Shown piece after piece: positions 26,801 through 34,983 of a stretch of DNA of 64,000 nt; position 1 is the stretch's first letter, and each line of letters starts with the position of its first letter. Location of the stretch: positions 1-64,000 of the IMG/VR virus record IMGVR_UViG_3300015199_000002. The stretch is one strand, 5' to 3'. A program made the position numbers and the translations under genes. The notes under the pieces were generated by a model that was not told the DNA's origin, searched no databases, and saw only the letters and a program-made list of their open reading frames with translations. This stretch comes from a virus.

Positions 26801-27709
26801 GAGAGGGTCGGCAACCTGAAGCAGGGGAGTGTTTTCGTATATCGTGGTGCCTTGGATATTAATCGTCGCCCCAGAGTTGCCGATATTGATAGTCGTGGCG
26901 TTAGTGGCCCCGATTGTAAGAGTTCCAGCGGTACTGCGATCGATGCCGCCGTCTAGATTTGTTAGGCTGCTGAACGTCTTTGATCCCGAGAAAGTTTGCG
27001 ATGCGGTGCTAACGCCCCCGGGATGGGTTGCGTCTGCGGGCTGTAGAGTGAGAATTTGCCCTGACAACGATGCGCCGTTAGCGTTGGGAGAGGAATCAAA
27101 CGCTGCAAGCGTCACGTCGCCGGTATTGTTACCGGATAGGTTAGTCGCGGATAATGCCCCAGAAGATGAGATGAAAGCGTTTCCGTTCCAAGTTAATGAA
27201 TCAGAAGAATTCTTAGCTAGAACTATATCTGCGGAGTTGGCTTGATTTCTCCATGCTAGAGCAATATCCAGGCTGCTAAAATTAAGAACGCCCGAGGTAG
27301 CAGAGTTGGAAGAGCTACTACTAAAAGTGAGAGAAGTGACCATCCCCGTAAATGTTTTATTTCCGGAGAAAGACTGGGTTCCCGTAGATACTCCGCCGGG
27401 GAAACTTGCGCTAGCAGGCTGAAGGGTGAGAGTGTCCCCTGAAATGGTCGCAGCATTAGCATTCGGGGAGCTATCAAAAGCTCCTAATATAAGTTGATCG
27501 GATATCCGGGTCCAATTTGTAGTTGTACCTGAGTCCTGTTTTTGGTACATTTTAAATGTACTAGTGGAAATATACACATCACCGGCTGCGCCAAGTAGCG
27601 CCACTGAGGTGGGGTCTGTATTTCCTGCGCCAATCGTAGCGCTATTGAAAAGCTGTAATTTAGCTTTCAGCGCTTTTACGTGGTCGCCATTTATTAGTAC
27701 TGCTGCCAT
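23894..27709 (-). CDS. Giant repetitive tail fibre-like protein (1271 aa)
   Basis: After the shared N-terminal module (VKALKAKLQLF), the protein is built from Gly/Thr/Ser-rich repeats such as GNNTGDQTITLTGG, TTNANLTGPITSVGNAT, LPIGSTGNVLTVSGG and GNGTAISAATTTG. Larger blocks occur twice (about residues 590-760 and 960-1110). A short C-terminal domain has few repeats and is probably the tip. Such beta-helical repeats are widespread in environmental phage fibres. It is probably a receptor-binding or decoration fibre. Confidence 0.7.
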   Translation of the reverse strand: MAAVLINGDHVKALKAKLQLFNSATIGAGNTDPTSVALLGAAGDVYISTSTFKMYQKQDSGTTTNWTRISDQLILGAFDSSPNANAATISGDTLTLQPASASFPGGVSTGTQSFSGNKTFTGMVTSLTFSSSSSNSATSGVLNFSSLDIALAWRNQANSADIVLAKNSSDSLTWNGNAFISSSGALSATNLSGNNTGDVTLAAFDSSPNANGASLSGQILTLQPADATHPGGVSTASQTFSGSKTFSSLTNLDGGIDRSTAGTLTIGATNATTINIGNSGATINIQGTTIYENTPLLQVADPLITVNHGGAAGSGQNSGIQIEENAIITGYAETSSDRNSWIFKAPNTAGIATITPGAGGITLAGSILNGTTSGNNTGDQTITLTGGVTGSGTGSFATTVVTNANLTGPITSVGNATSIASQTGTGSTFVMSASPTITGTLTSSGTTQLNGATNVAAGQTINIAGSSSGTATISASTNGGFLVTSGGINATGVINAFGGIANLTTISMSGQLTSTLATGTAPFVVASTTQVANLNAATAGSFTGSLSGDVTGTQGATVLSATSNSTLTTLSGLTTATNLVSVGSITTGAWNATAIAVSRGGTGATTANAGFNALSPMTTAGDIIYENSTPVAARLPIGSTGNVLTVSGGLPVWAAPATSGTVTSVSVVSANGFAGTVATATSTPAITISTSITGILQGNGTAISAATTTGSGSVVLATSPTLVTPSLGTPSILVGTNITGTASGFTAGTVTTNANLTGPITSVGNATLVTSQTGTGSTFVMNTSPTISGATFIGITSFPSGASINTSGEIVAAGFYSSSSNRSTTGVYRMSSGDSGIGWRNFAGTGDVVLAKNTSDSLTWNGNAFITSTGQLISTVATGTPPLVVSSTTQVANLNAALAGNVTATSNSTLTTLTALTTASNLSSVGTITSGTWNGTTIAIANGGTGQTTALAAFNALSPMTTAGDITYESVALSATRLPIGATGNVLTVSGGLPVWAAPATSGTVTSVSVVSANGLAGTVATSTTTPAITLSTTVTGILQGNGTAISAATTTGTGSVVLATSPTLVTPNLGTPSTLVGTNITGTAAGLTAGTVTTNANLTGDITSVGNATTAAATQANIATLSRAAGVAVHGTNTNDNAAAGFVGEFISSGLVGSNNFPGASGAWGDATSISLTAGDWDVSMTIQTTSSGATVSDVEIGISVTSGNSSTGLDFGDNALDLFPPTAATNSGASLGPKRFSLSGTTTIYAKLLGSYSVATPKYTCRLSARRMR

Positions 27710-28390
27710 TTAATTCCTGCCCATGACAAAAAAATTATAAATGCTAGTTATATGCTCTTTAAATTGGTCTACTGTATGCATCATTTTAGCTCGGTTGCAG
27801 TGCTTACAACAAGGGACGCAGTTAGAAAGATAGTAGCCTTCTTCGCAATTAACCCTATCTACCCCGTTGACATAATGGATAGAATCTTTATATGTGGACC
27901 GCTGCTGAGGCGTCCTATCACAATAGTTACAATTTTTTATTACCAGAGATCTAAACTCTTCCTCGGAAAGCAAAAATTCGTACCCGCGCTCTTTAGCAGA
28001 ACCCTTGTACTTCGAGTACAGGTGTCTTACTGCGTCGTATTTGGGCCTAAATTTAGTTCTTAGTTTTCTTTTTATGCTCCTGCCGTACATATCTTTCGAT
28101 GCTCTCTTGGCGATCTGATAAATTGACATGTCGGATCTTCCGTCAAGTTCTGGGTAAGTTTTAATTAGTTTTTCTGTGGACATGGAGGAGTAGTCGTCTA
28201 TAAATTTTATTTTTTTATCCGCTCCCCACCCCAAAAAATATTCCTTGGATAGGCGCAACTGTACGGCTTTATCTTTTATAGACGACACAGTGTGGGGGCT
28301 TAGCTTAATAGCTAAGTCATTAAAAGATAAATTTTTAAAGTTATCTTTCAGACTAGTTATTTCTGTGTCTGTCCATCTATTTCTTAGCAT
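27710..28390 (-). CDS. HNH homing endonuclease
   Basis: The 226-residue protein has a Myb/SANT-like N-terminus (RWTDTEITSLKDNF) followed by a basic middle. Its C-terminal HNH domain has CNYCDRTP, then NGVDRVNCEEGYYLSNCVPCCKHC in two halves. It is inserted exactly between two structural genes, one base after one stop and with its own stop abutting the next ATG, whose ribosome-binding site lies inside its end. It is a mobile gene. Confidence 0.85.
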   Translation of the reverse strand: MLRNRWTDTEITSLKDNFKNLSFNDLAIKLSPHTVSSIKDKAVQLRLSKEYFLGWGADKKIKFIDDYSSMSTEKLIKTYPELDGRSDMSIYQIAKRASKDMYGRSIKRKLRTKFRPKYDAVRHLYSKYKGSAKERGYEFLLSEEEFRSLVIKNCNYCDRTPQQRSTYKDSIHYVNGVDRVNCEEGYYLSNCVPCCKHCNRAKMMHTVDQFKEHITSIYNFFVMGRN

Positions 28391-28391
28391 A

Positions 28392-28835
28392 CTACCCTAT
28401 AAATGATAAAAATAGGCTCCCAGAAACAGGCGCCGCTGAGTCAGTAGCTCTCACTGAGATTGAGCTGCCTGCTGGGATTATTGTGTTCACTTCGTTATCT
28501 TGTCCTGGAGCCAGGATAACTAGCAGTGTTGCTCCGACGTATAACGATATAGCTACCCCGGTCTGCTCATTGGGGACTGTAAGCGCTATCTTAGCGGGAG
28601 TGGACGCCGTAACCTGATACAATGCGCCACCGCTACCGTTGATGTTGGAGAAAGGAATCTCGTAAGTAGCTACGACGGTCATGCCATTAATATCACCGTC
28701 GACGATCGTGACTGGAACTACTACTCCGCTCGATACGCCGTTGACTGTTACCCGTAGCTGATCGTTAGCTTCGTCGTAGACTCTTTGTATTACCTGCGGT
28801 TCGCCTAATTTTGTGATTACTGGATTTTGTGCCAT
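28392..28835 (-). CDS. Small structural protein with shared N-terminal module
   Basis: It opens with NPVITKLGEPQVIQRVYDE, almost identical to the 23425 gene, and is similar along its length (147 against 154 residues). Both are beta-rich and end in a short hydrophobic strand. The pair looks like a duplication either side of the giant fibre and the HNH gene. A fibre-associated or decoration role is likely. Confidence 0.6.
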   Translation of the reverse strand: MAQNPVITKLGEPQVIQRVYDEANDQLRVTVNGVSSGVVVPVTIVDGDINGMTVVATYEIPFSNINGSGGALYQVTASTPAKIALTVPNEQTGVAISLYVGATLLVILAPGQDNEVNTIIPAGSSISVRATDSAAPVSGSLFLSFIG

Positions 28836-28847
28836 AATTATTTTATT

Positions 28848-30719
28848 CTACTGGTAATATTCTTCAATCACTATGAGGCCGGATCCACCGTTTCCGGCAT
28901 TGAAACTTCCGCCGGTTCCGTGTGTTCCGCCTGCGCCAACTGAATATAAATAACTCGATGCAGGGCTTGTGATTATGCCGACAACGGCCGCGCCGGCGCC
29001 TCCGCCTCCGCCAGTCACGATCGCAGTGCTGTTATTGAAGCCGCCGCCTCCGCCCGCTCCGCTATTAGCTGCGCCGTTATTAGAAGGGCCGCCAGCGCCA
29101 CCAAAAATTCCTGCTCCGCCCATACCGCCGGCAGTAGATACTGTGGTTGTCGCCAAAAATCCGCTGGCGCCGTCGCTCCCCGTTTGAGACACTACTTTAA
29201 CTGTGGTATTTGTAGAAATTAAGCCGCCAGCTCCGCCGGCAGCCCCATTTGGTCCGCTAGCTCCGCCGCTTCCTCCGTCTGCCGAAATAACAGAGCCGAA
29301 GGTTGTTGATGCACCACTATTGCCGTTATTACCGCCGGCGCCCGACTGGCCTCCAGCTCCACCGCCGCCTATGGCCGTGATCTTAATGTAGAGGGGGGCC
29401 GGGGAAGATGGCGTCAGATATGTTTGATTCGTACCAGAGGTGAATCTTTGCACCGTAGGGGCAATAGGACTTGCTAAAGAGCTTGCCCACTTGACGCCAA
29501 GCGCCTGCGCACTATCGGCAGTCAATACTGTCCCGTTTGCTCCGACAGGGATGCGAGCGTTTACTGTGTTGTAGCCTAGTAAATCCCCTTTAGTAGTGAG
29601 AGGGCTAAGCGCATTGAGACCAGCATTTGCCGTTGTCTGCCCTGTACCGCCTCGGCTGATTGCTATGGGGGTTGCGTTCCAGGAGCCAGTTGAAATTGAC
29701 CCGACCGTAGCAAGAGACGGCGCAGATGTCAGCGCTGATAGAGTAGCAAGGGTAGAGTTAGTGGTGGCGACTAAGCTTGTAGCAGTTGCCCCAGGGCCAG
29801 TTCCCGTTACGTCCCCAGTGAGAGATGTAACAGCGAATGACGAAGCAGAAGTCCAAGTCATAGGGCTAGAAGAGCCCCCTCCGCTAGTTAAAACCTGACC
29901 TGAAGTTCCTGCCGTTGAAGGGAGGTTAAAATTATATGAGCTGACTGCGGCGAGAGATAGCAGGGAAACAGTAGCGGAGCCGTTGACAAAATTGATGCCA
30001 AATCCGCCAAAGGAACTGATTGTGCCATTTAGATTCAGTCCTCCTGATAATATGAGGTTGCCGCCGTTAGAGCTTGCAGATAAAGCCGCGGTACCGCTTG
30101 AGGATCCTGGGATGTTAATCCCGTTGAAAGCGTTGATTACGCCAGTTGCGTTCAGTCCGCCGGAGGTTACTAAAAATCCTCCGTTAGTGCTGGCTGAAAT
30201 GGTAGCAGTGCCGCTTGAGGAGCCGGCTATGCTGATTGTTTGCCCTGCTGCAACGTTTGTATGCCCATTAATTTGCGCGGTTCCGCTTATGGTAGGATTT
30301 ACTATACTTGCATTTGATATAGTACCACCTGAAATGGTCGGTGCCGAAATCACAGCATTTAATAGCGAATTGCTATTTAGGTTGATGTTTGAGCCGAACA
30401 AGAAGTTGTTGCTCGAATCAAGAGTAAGACCTATATCCGCGTTGCCTCCGGCGTTTCGAAAATTGATGAATTGCGAATTTGCGAGCCTGAGTACTCCAGC
30501 CGAAGCGGCGCCATTAGCCGAGGATACAAAGTAAGGCGAGATCAAGCCGAAGTTTGGCCCGAAGTTTGCATCTGCTGTCAATACAAACGCACCGCCGCTC
30601 TTGGCCAAGACGCCGTTAGAGAGGGCGATTAAGTACGCAGATAGACTAGGGCCCCAGGCGCTATCGCCTACGGCCGGGATGCTGTAAGTTACATTATTTA
30701 ATACAACCGAAGTTGCCAA
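28848..30719 (-). CDS. Tail fibre-like protein with glycine-rich tip
   Basis: The start is a TTG (MATSVVLNNVTYSIPAVGDS) behind an AATAGGATA ribosome-binding site. The middle shares repeat blocks with the 1271-residue fibre (TLTADANFG region, GFLVTSGG). The C-terminal about 165 residues are a glycine-rich domain (ITAIGGGGAGG and GGGGGFNNST) ending SGLIVIEEYYQ, like the polyglycine-sandwich tips of phage adhesins. It is a good candidate for a receptor-binding protein. Confidence 0.7.
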   Translation of the reverse strand: MATSVVLNNVTYSIPAVGDSAWGPSLSAYLIALSNGVLAKSGGAFVLTADANFGPNFGLISPYFVSSANGAASAGVLRLANSQFINFRNAGGNADIGLTLDSSNNFLFGSNINLNSNSLLNAVISAPTISGGTISNASIVNPTISGTAQINGHTNVAAGQTISIAGSSSGTATISASTNGGFLVTSGGLNATGVINAFNGINIPGSSSGTAALSASSNGGNLILSGGLNLNGTISSFGGFGINFVNGSATVSLLSLAAVSSYNFNLPSTAGTSGQVLTSGGGSSSPMTWTSASSFAVTSLTGDVTGTGPGATATSLVATTNSTLATLSALTSAPSLATVGSISTGSWNATPIAISRGGTGQTTANAGLNALSPLTTKGDLLGYNTVNARIPVGANGTVLTADSAQALGVKWASSLASPIAPTVQRFTSGTNQTYLTPSSPAPLYIKITAIGGGGAGGQSGAGGNNGNSGASTTFGSVISADGGSGGASGPNGAAGGAGGLISTNTTVKVVSQTGSDGASGFLATTTVSTAGGMGGAGIFGGAGGPSNNGAANSGAGGGGGFNNSTAIVTGGGGGAGAAVVGIITSPASSYLYSVGAGGTHGTGGSFNAGNGGSGLIVIEEYYQ

Positions 30720-30739
30720 GTGGGTATCCTATTCTTTTC

Positions 30740-30760
30740 TGGGCTCTATCCGTGAGCCCA
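30740..30760. promoter_or_regulatory. Hairpin upstream of fibre gene
   Basis: TGGGCTC and GAGCCCA form a perfect seven-base stem with a seven-base loop in the gap before the 28848-30719 gene. Neither strand has a T-run after it, so it is not a standard terminator. It may protect or process the leader. Confidence 0.4.
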
Positions 30761-30764
30761 CAAC

Positions 30765-30776
30765 CTAAAAGGGACA
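30765..30776 (-). promoter_or_regulatory. Recurrent intergenic motif (copy 3)
   Basis: On the minus strand it reads TGTCCCTTTTAG, about 45 bases before the start of the glycine-tip fibre gene. It belongs to the five-copy set. Confidence 0.3.
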
Positions 30777-30784
30777 GGAACCTA

Positions 30785-32347
30785 CTAGAAGCCCAAATGG
30801 TAGGTGTTTAAGGCACTGACCGTAGTTGGGGCAGCTCCGCCTGTTAACCTAGCGCCGCTGGCGCTCACTCCGCCAGTCCCTGAGATGGTGGTCATGTTCC
30901 CGTAAATACCGGGGGCTATGGCGGTTAAAGTAACCACCGAGCTTGGGCTATTCGTAGGAGTAGCCAAAGTGTCCGTATTCGTGTCAAACGTGATCGCACC
31001 GGTGCGTGCCATCGCAGCTCCTGTGATGGTCGCTCCCGTGTTGAACGTGATGCTTGCAAGGGCGACGATAATGCCCTTCATTACAGACGTGGTTCCAAGA
31101 GTCGCCGAACTGCCGACTTGCCAGAACACGTTACCTGCCTGAGCTCCGCCTGTGAGTACCACAGACGCCGCAGAGGCCGCCGTCAACGTGCTTCCGATTT
31201 GGAACACGAATGTGTCATTAGCGCCACCGTGTAGGGTGAGCGTTCCGGTCAACTGAGCAGAGGTGTTAAACGTATACACACCAGGAGCGAGTGTCATTCC
31301 GCCCAGGTTCTGTCCAGAGAGGTTCTCGTTCGAGGGAAGAGCTGCTAGGTAGTTGTAGATCGACGTTGCAGCAACCTGAGCATTAGCCGCTGCCGTATTA
31401 GCAACGTCCGATGACCCAGATACGGTAGGAGCGCCCGTTACAGAGGTTCCGGGGCTGAGTGCCAAAGAGCCCGTAATAGTTGTGCTACCGGTGTTTGTGA
31501 TCGTCGAGGAAGCAATTGCAGCGTAAGTTGCTGCAGCTCCCATAACAGGGGCAAGAGGCCCTGCACCAGGAGTTCCGCCAACCGGCTTAACTACCGAGGT
31601 AACGAACGGGTTAATGCTCGTATTGGCCGCGATAGCCGCAGACAGGTTAGCCGCCGTTTCTGCGTCTGTAAAGCCTTGCTCGTACTGAACGCTGCTTACA
31701 GCGCTTCCCGTGATCGTGTGCGTGAAGGTGAAGCTTGTCGGAGCAGATCCGTCAGCAACCGCGGTAGCGACGCCAGCAGCGTTATTGGTAACGATAACAT
31801 GACCAGAAGCTCCTGAGGTAAGCGTTACGTTGACTGTAGGTAGAGCAGCGGCAGCAGCAACCGTAGCTAGAGCAAGAGTAGCGGCAGAGGCATTAGTAGC
31901 ACCTGCAACCATGATGCCCGTTCGGCTAGCAGGAGCAGGGTCAACGCCCGCGCCGTTAATGTTGTACCAAACATAGTACTTATGCGCCGCTGATTGGTCT
32001 TGGAAAATGAAAAATTTACTGTTCAAACTGCCGGCAGTGTCTGCAGTCAGCGTAATGTTTGTCGTATCTCTGTGATCGACATCTGTCAGGGTAACTCCGT
32101 TAATGATCGCTGTGTTACCAGCTGCGCTTCCTGATAGAGTCAAAGTGCCGCTAGCGAGCACTGCGTCGCCAGAGTTAACTTGGGAGGTGAAATAGCAGTC
32201 GCGGTTGCCGATTGAGGCGGCGGAGAAGAACCTTGCTGCGTATACGGCTTCGACTCGAGGTTTCGAGGACGGGCGAAGGAGGAGATCCTTACACGTCTGA
32301 AAAGCTTCTGTTCTGTGAGTGATTACGAGAGTAGTTTGGTTAGGCAT
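30785..32347 (-). CDS. DUF3494 (ice-binding-like) domain virion protein
   Basis: The 520-residue protein has a phage-type N-terminus (about 1-60), a beta-rich middle, and a full DUF3494 domain at about 272-462. The domain is recognisable from GSTTITGSLALSPG, NLGGMTLAPGVYTF, GGANDTFVFQIGSTL, GGAQAGNVFWQVG and GASITFNT-like strands. DUF3494 proteins are beta-solenoids that include bacterial ice-binding adhesins; binding to ice is not implied for every member. It lies directly after the capsid gene and its terminator, in a structural operon, and has no signal peptide. Confidence 0.8.
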   Translation of the reverse strand: MPNQTTLVITHRTEAFQTCKDLLLRPSSKPRVEAVYAARFFSAASIGNRDCYFTSQVNSGDAVLASGTLTLSGSAAGNTAIINGVTLTDVDHRDTTNITLTADTAGSLNSKFFIFQDQSAAHKYYVWYNINGAGVDPAPASRTGIMVAGATNASAATLALATVAAAAALPTVNVTLTSGASGHVIVTNNAAGVATAVADGSAPTSFTFTHTITGSAVSSVQYEQGFTDAETAANLSAAIAANTSINPFVTSVVKPVGGTPGAGPLAPVMGAAATYAAIASSTITNTGSTTITGSLALSPGTSVTGAPTVSGSSDVANTAAANAQVAATSIYNYLAALPSNENLSGQNLGGMTLAPGVYTFNTSAQLTGTLTLHGGANDTFVFQIGSTLTAASAASVVLTGGAQAGNVFWQVGSSATLGTTSVMKGIIVALASITFNTGATITGAAMARTGAITFDTNTDTLATPTNSPSSVVTLTAIAPGIYGNMTTISGTGGVSASGARLTGGAAPTTVSALNTYHLGF

Positions 32348-32414
32348 TGTCTTATTTCCTTATGACCCCGGGATTTTTTTGAACAGCGCGTTTGGGGCAA
32401 TAGTACTGTTCGTT

Positions 32415-32459
32415 TAAAAAAGAGTCAGGGCCAGCAAGCGTTTTAAGCTTGCCAGCCCT
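32415..32459 (-). terminator. Rho-independent terminator after the capsid gene
   Basis: On the minus strand a 13-bp stem, AGGGCTGGCAAGC with GCTTGCTGGCCCT (two G-U pairs), closes a seven-base loop and is followed by CTCTTTTTT. It lies directly after the capsid stop. A partial terminator here would lower expression of the genes after the capsid. Confidence 0.9.
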
Positions 32460-32475
32460 AACTATTACCTAACAA

Positions 32476-33762
32476 TTAAGTAGGTTGGATCTGCGTGAAC
32501 TTAACAGTGTGGGCAGGAGCTTCGATCAAGATAGCTTGATCGGTATAAGCTCTGGTTACCCATCCGTTCGTGCTCTGGTTCTGGAACAGATATTCTTCTT
32601 GTCCAGTCGGCCCTTCGCCGCGGAACGAGATGTCCGTCGAACCAACGCGTTGGATGATGTCAAGAGGAAGCGCGAACGCATCGCCTGACTTCACCATCGG
32701 GTGTGGTACGAGTTCGATCACGCCATTCTGTCCGTAGAATGTAACCGTTTCAAAGCCGTTTTCAGCCTTCTTCTTGGAATAGCTGCCGTCAAACTTACGT
32801 TGAGCCGCGAGGTCAGACATAATGTTTGCGAACGAGTCTGGGTTCATGAGAAGAGCAACGTCTTCCATCAAACCACGACCGACTGCGAGAGCGAGACCCG
32901 AGAGGATTTTACCCATCGAGAATTCTGCAGTTCCGCAAGGATAGATGTTACCCTGCCAGAGATTGTAGGTCGTAGCGTTAATGTTGAACAACGTTCCGGT
33001 GTTCGTCATGATGGCGTCGATGCCCGTCATTTCGTTACCGAAGGCGCCGTAGAAGAAGAACGTAGCCGCGAGGCCTGCTCCGTCGACGGCCGTCAAGTCA
33101 GCGCTGTTTCCAGAAACGGAAATAGTGTGAAGTGAAGCGTTGACTGCAGTCACAACGATAGCAGCGTTCGTGTTCAGCTGTGAAGAGACGTTATACGCAT
33201 CGAGAGACGCGTTTTCCATCCCAGACCAGATTCCGTTTGCCCAAGTGGCAGGAGAAATCGTATAAGTACGAGTTCCGCCTGAACCAGAGGTAGAAAGAAC
33301 CTGACCGATACCGGTAGAAGATCCACCGTAAATCAGAGCAATTTCAACGCGCTTCGTTGCAGAGAGCTTCATGCGTTCCATCAAGAGACGGACAGCTTGC
33401 TCTACGCAAGTTTCGCCTTTTGACTGGGCGCGGGACACGGCGCCGTAGCTGATGCCGGACTGGAGCGTGAGCTCCGAGCCAGGAATCTGAGCATCTTGCA
33501 TTTGCATGCTGATTGCGCTGTTGAGGTTGTAGTTGAGCGCCGAGTTCCCACCGTAGGTGAAACCGTGCTCGTCTGAGACCACGACCGGGAGGTGGTACTT
33601 GTCCCCTAGGAGCGCCGCTCGAGCGAACGGAAGACGCTTCTGGAGAATACCCCAATCTGGAATTAAGTCTTTAACTTCACGGGAATAGATCTGTCTGAAG
33701 AGACCGTTTAGGGTCGCTCCGACGTTGGTATTTGTGCCCTGGTTCGAAGATGGTTGAGCCAT
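32476..33762 (-). CDS. Major capsid protein
   Basis: The 428-residue protein has features of podovirus capsid proteins: FRQIYSREVKDLIPDWGIL, LPFARAALLGDKYHLPVVV and DEHGFTYGG near the N-terminus, with no membrane segment. Its own leader and a strong terminator behind it fit a very highly expressed gene. It is separated from the scaffold gene by several repeat-protein genes, which is unusual. Confidence 0.85.
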   Translation of the reverse strand: MAQPSSNQGTNTNVGATLNGLFRQIYSREVKDLIPDWGILQKRLPFARAALLGDKYHLPVVVSDEHGFTYGGNSALNYNLNSAISMQMQDAQIPGSELTLQSGISYGAVSRAQSKGETCVEQAVRLLMERMKLSATKRVEIALIYGGSSTGIGQVLSTSGSGGTRTYTISPATWANGIWSGMENASLDAYNVSSQLNTNAAIVVTAVNASLHTISVSGNSADLTAVDGAGLAATFFFYGAFGNEMTGIDAIMTNTGTLFNINATTYNLWQGNIYPCGTAEFSMGKILSGLALAVGRGLMEDVALLMNPDSFANIMSDLAAQRKFDGSYSKKKAENGFETVTFYGQNGVIELVPHPMVKSGDAFALPLDIIQRVGSTDISFRGEGPTGQEEYLFQNQSTNGWVTRAYTDQAILIEAPAHTVKFTQIQPT

Positions 33763-33907
33763 TTTATTGAAATCCTTTGTTATTACCGAGTTGCTCAGTA
33801 AATTATTAGTTAAACTATTTATTGCTTAATTTGCTGGGTAGGACTAGCCATCCATTTGTGCAAATAAGGCCTAAGTGCTTCTCGCTCATCGCATTGCGCG
33901 GTAGAAC

Positions 33908-33924
33908 GAGGACTCAAAGTCCTC
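33908..33924. promoter_or_regulatory. Hairpin in the capsid leader
   Basis: GAGGACT and AGTCCTC form a perfect seven-base stem with a three-base loop. It lies in the 269-base gap upstream of the capsid gene, next to copy 4 of the recurrent motif. It could stabilise the capsid mRNA after initiation. Confidence 0.35.
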
Positions 33925-33927
33925 ATT

Positions 33928-33939
33928 GTACAAGGGACA
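33928..33939 (-). promoter_or_regulatory. Recurrent intergenic motif (copy 4)
   Basis: On the minus strand it reads TGTCCCTTGTAC, about 170 bases before the capsid ATG. It belongs to the five-copy set. Confidence 0.3.
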
Positions 33940-33956
33940 GGATCCCGGGGTAAATA

Positions 33957-33984
33957 TTGACACTCTACTATTTATTCGTATTAG
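33957..33984 (+). promoter_or_regulatory. Sigma70-like promoter for the 34032 HNH gene
   Basis: A perfect TTGACA at 33957-33962 is followed after 16 bases by TATTAG at 33979-33984. It points to the right, 48 bases before the HNH start, the only rightward gene in this leftward block. This fits a self-contained mobile gene with its own promoter. Confidence 0.55.
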
Positions 33985-34031
33985 CCTGTAATTAAGCGTA
34001 CTTAGGATATAAGTTTTTTCTTTTTATATTA

Positions 34032-34844
34032 ATGAAAATGTGGTATTTTGGTAAAAGCATGAAAACGTGCGTAAAGTGCAACACTAAAGAAGCCGCGCTA
34101 CGATACATAGGGAAAACTTGCTATACGTGTTACCGCAAAACCTACGTGGAAGGGCGTAAAGAAAAAATAAGAGCCCAGCGTAAAGCCAATTATGATGCAC
34201 ATAGGGGAGAAAGAAAGGCCTCCAGAATCGCCTACTACCGTGCGCACAAAGAAGAAGAGCTGGCCCGTCAAAAGAATTACCGGGATGCCCACAGAGAAGA
34301 AATAAGGGACTATGCTAGGGCACATAAAGGAGAAAGAAAGGCCTACCACAAAGCATACAATCAGGCGCATAAAGAACAAAAAAGAGCATGGCATAAAGCC
34401 AATGATCATATGCGCAAAGAAGAAAGAAAGGCCTATCGTAAGGTCTACAGGCAAGAAAATAAAGAAAAAATAAGGGAGTATAATAAGGCCTATGATCGGG
34501 ACTATACAAGAAAACGCCGCACAGTTGACATTCAATTTAAAATCAGGCTTAACCTAAGATCTCGACTTCATGCCGTGCTTAAAGGAAAAATAAAAGTCGG
34601 CTCGGCGGTCACAGACCTCGGCTGCTCCGTAGAAGATCTTAAAAAGCACCTAGAAAGCCAGTTCTCCCCAGGCATGAGCTGGGAAAATTATGGAAATAAA
34701 GAGGGTCAATGGAGTATAGATCACATCTTTCCGTTATCTAAAGCTGACTTAACTGACAAAGAACAATTCTTAAAAGTTTGTCATTACACTAATTTACAGC
34801 CCTTGTGGCACCTCGACAACATGCGCAAAGGAAACAAAGTTTAG
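34032..34844 (+). CDS. HNH endonuclease with basic repeat linker
   Basis: The protein begins with a zinc-binding segment (CVKCNTKEAA, CYTCYRK). It continues through six or more repeats of about 15 residues (AHKEERKAY-like, strongly basic) and ends in an HNH domain with WSIDHIFPLSKAD and LQPLWHLDNMRKGNK. The alternative start at 34059 gives MKTCVKCN, nearer to the zinc segment. It lies on the strand opposite to the block around it. The repeats may bind DNA; this is inference from their charge. Confidence 0.85.
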   Translation: MKMWYFGKSMKTCVKCNTKEAALRYIGKTCYTCYRKTYVEGRKEKIRAQRKANYDAHRGERKASRIAYYRAHKEEELARQKNYRDAHREEIRDYARAHKGERKAYHKAYNQAHKEQKRAWHKANDHMRKEERKAYRKVYRQENKEKIREYNKAYDRDYTRKRRTVDIQFKIRLNLRSRLHAVLKGKIKVGSAVTDLGCSVEDLKKHLESQFSPGMSWENYGNKEGQWSIDHIFPLSKADLTDKEQFLKVCHYTNLQPLWHLDNMRKGNKV

Positions 34845-34850
34845 ATTTAC

Positions 34851-34885
34851 AGTGCTTTACAATAGTTTACAGTACTTTACATACC
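34851..34885. repeat. Two direct repeats, TTTACAGTxCTTTACA
   Basis: Two copies of a 16-base unit differing at one base lie just past the HNH stop in an A/T-rich gap. They may be binding sites or remnants of an insertion; nothing more can be said. Confidence 0.5.
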
Positions 34886-34926
34886 ATAAACCATAAAACG
34901 CGTATCTACTTGATTTTATTAAACTA

Positions 34927-34966
34927 CGCGAGCAGGGCCTACGAAATAACAACTCCCCTGCCCGCG
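34927..34966 (-). terminator. Hairpin between convergent genes, possible terminator
   Basis: CGCGaGCAGGG and CCCTGCcCGCG form a stem of ten pairs with one mismatch. On the minus strand it is followed by TAGTTTAATAAAA, a weak T-rich tail. It stands between the HNH gene and the leftward gene ending at 34984, so it may end leftward transcripts. Confidence 0.45.
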
Positions 34967-34983
34967 TCTCGTGCTAGCGCTGT

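Noticed and set aside
30740-30760. Terminator upstream of the fibre gene
   Set aside because: The stem is perfect but no T-run follows on either strand.
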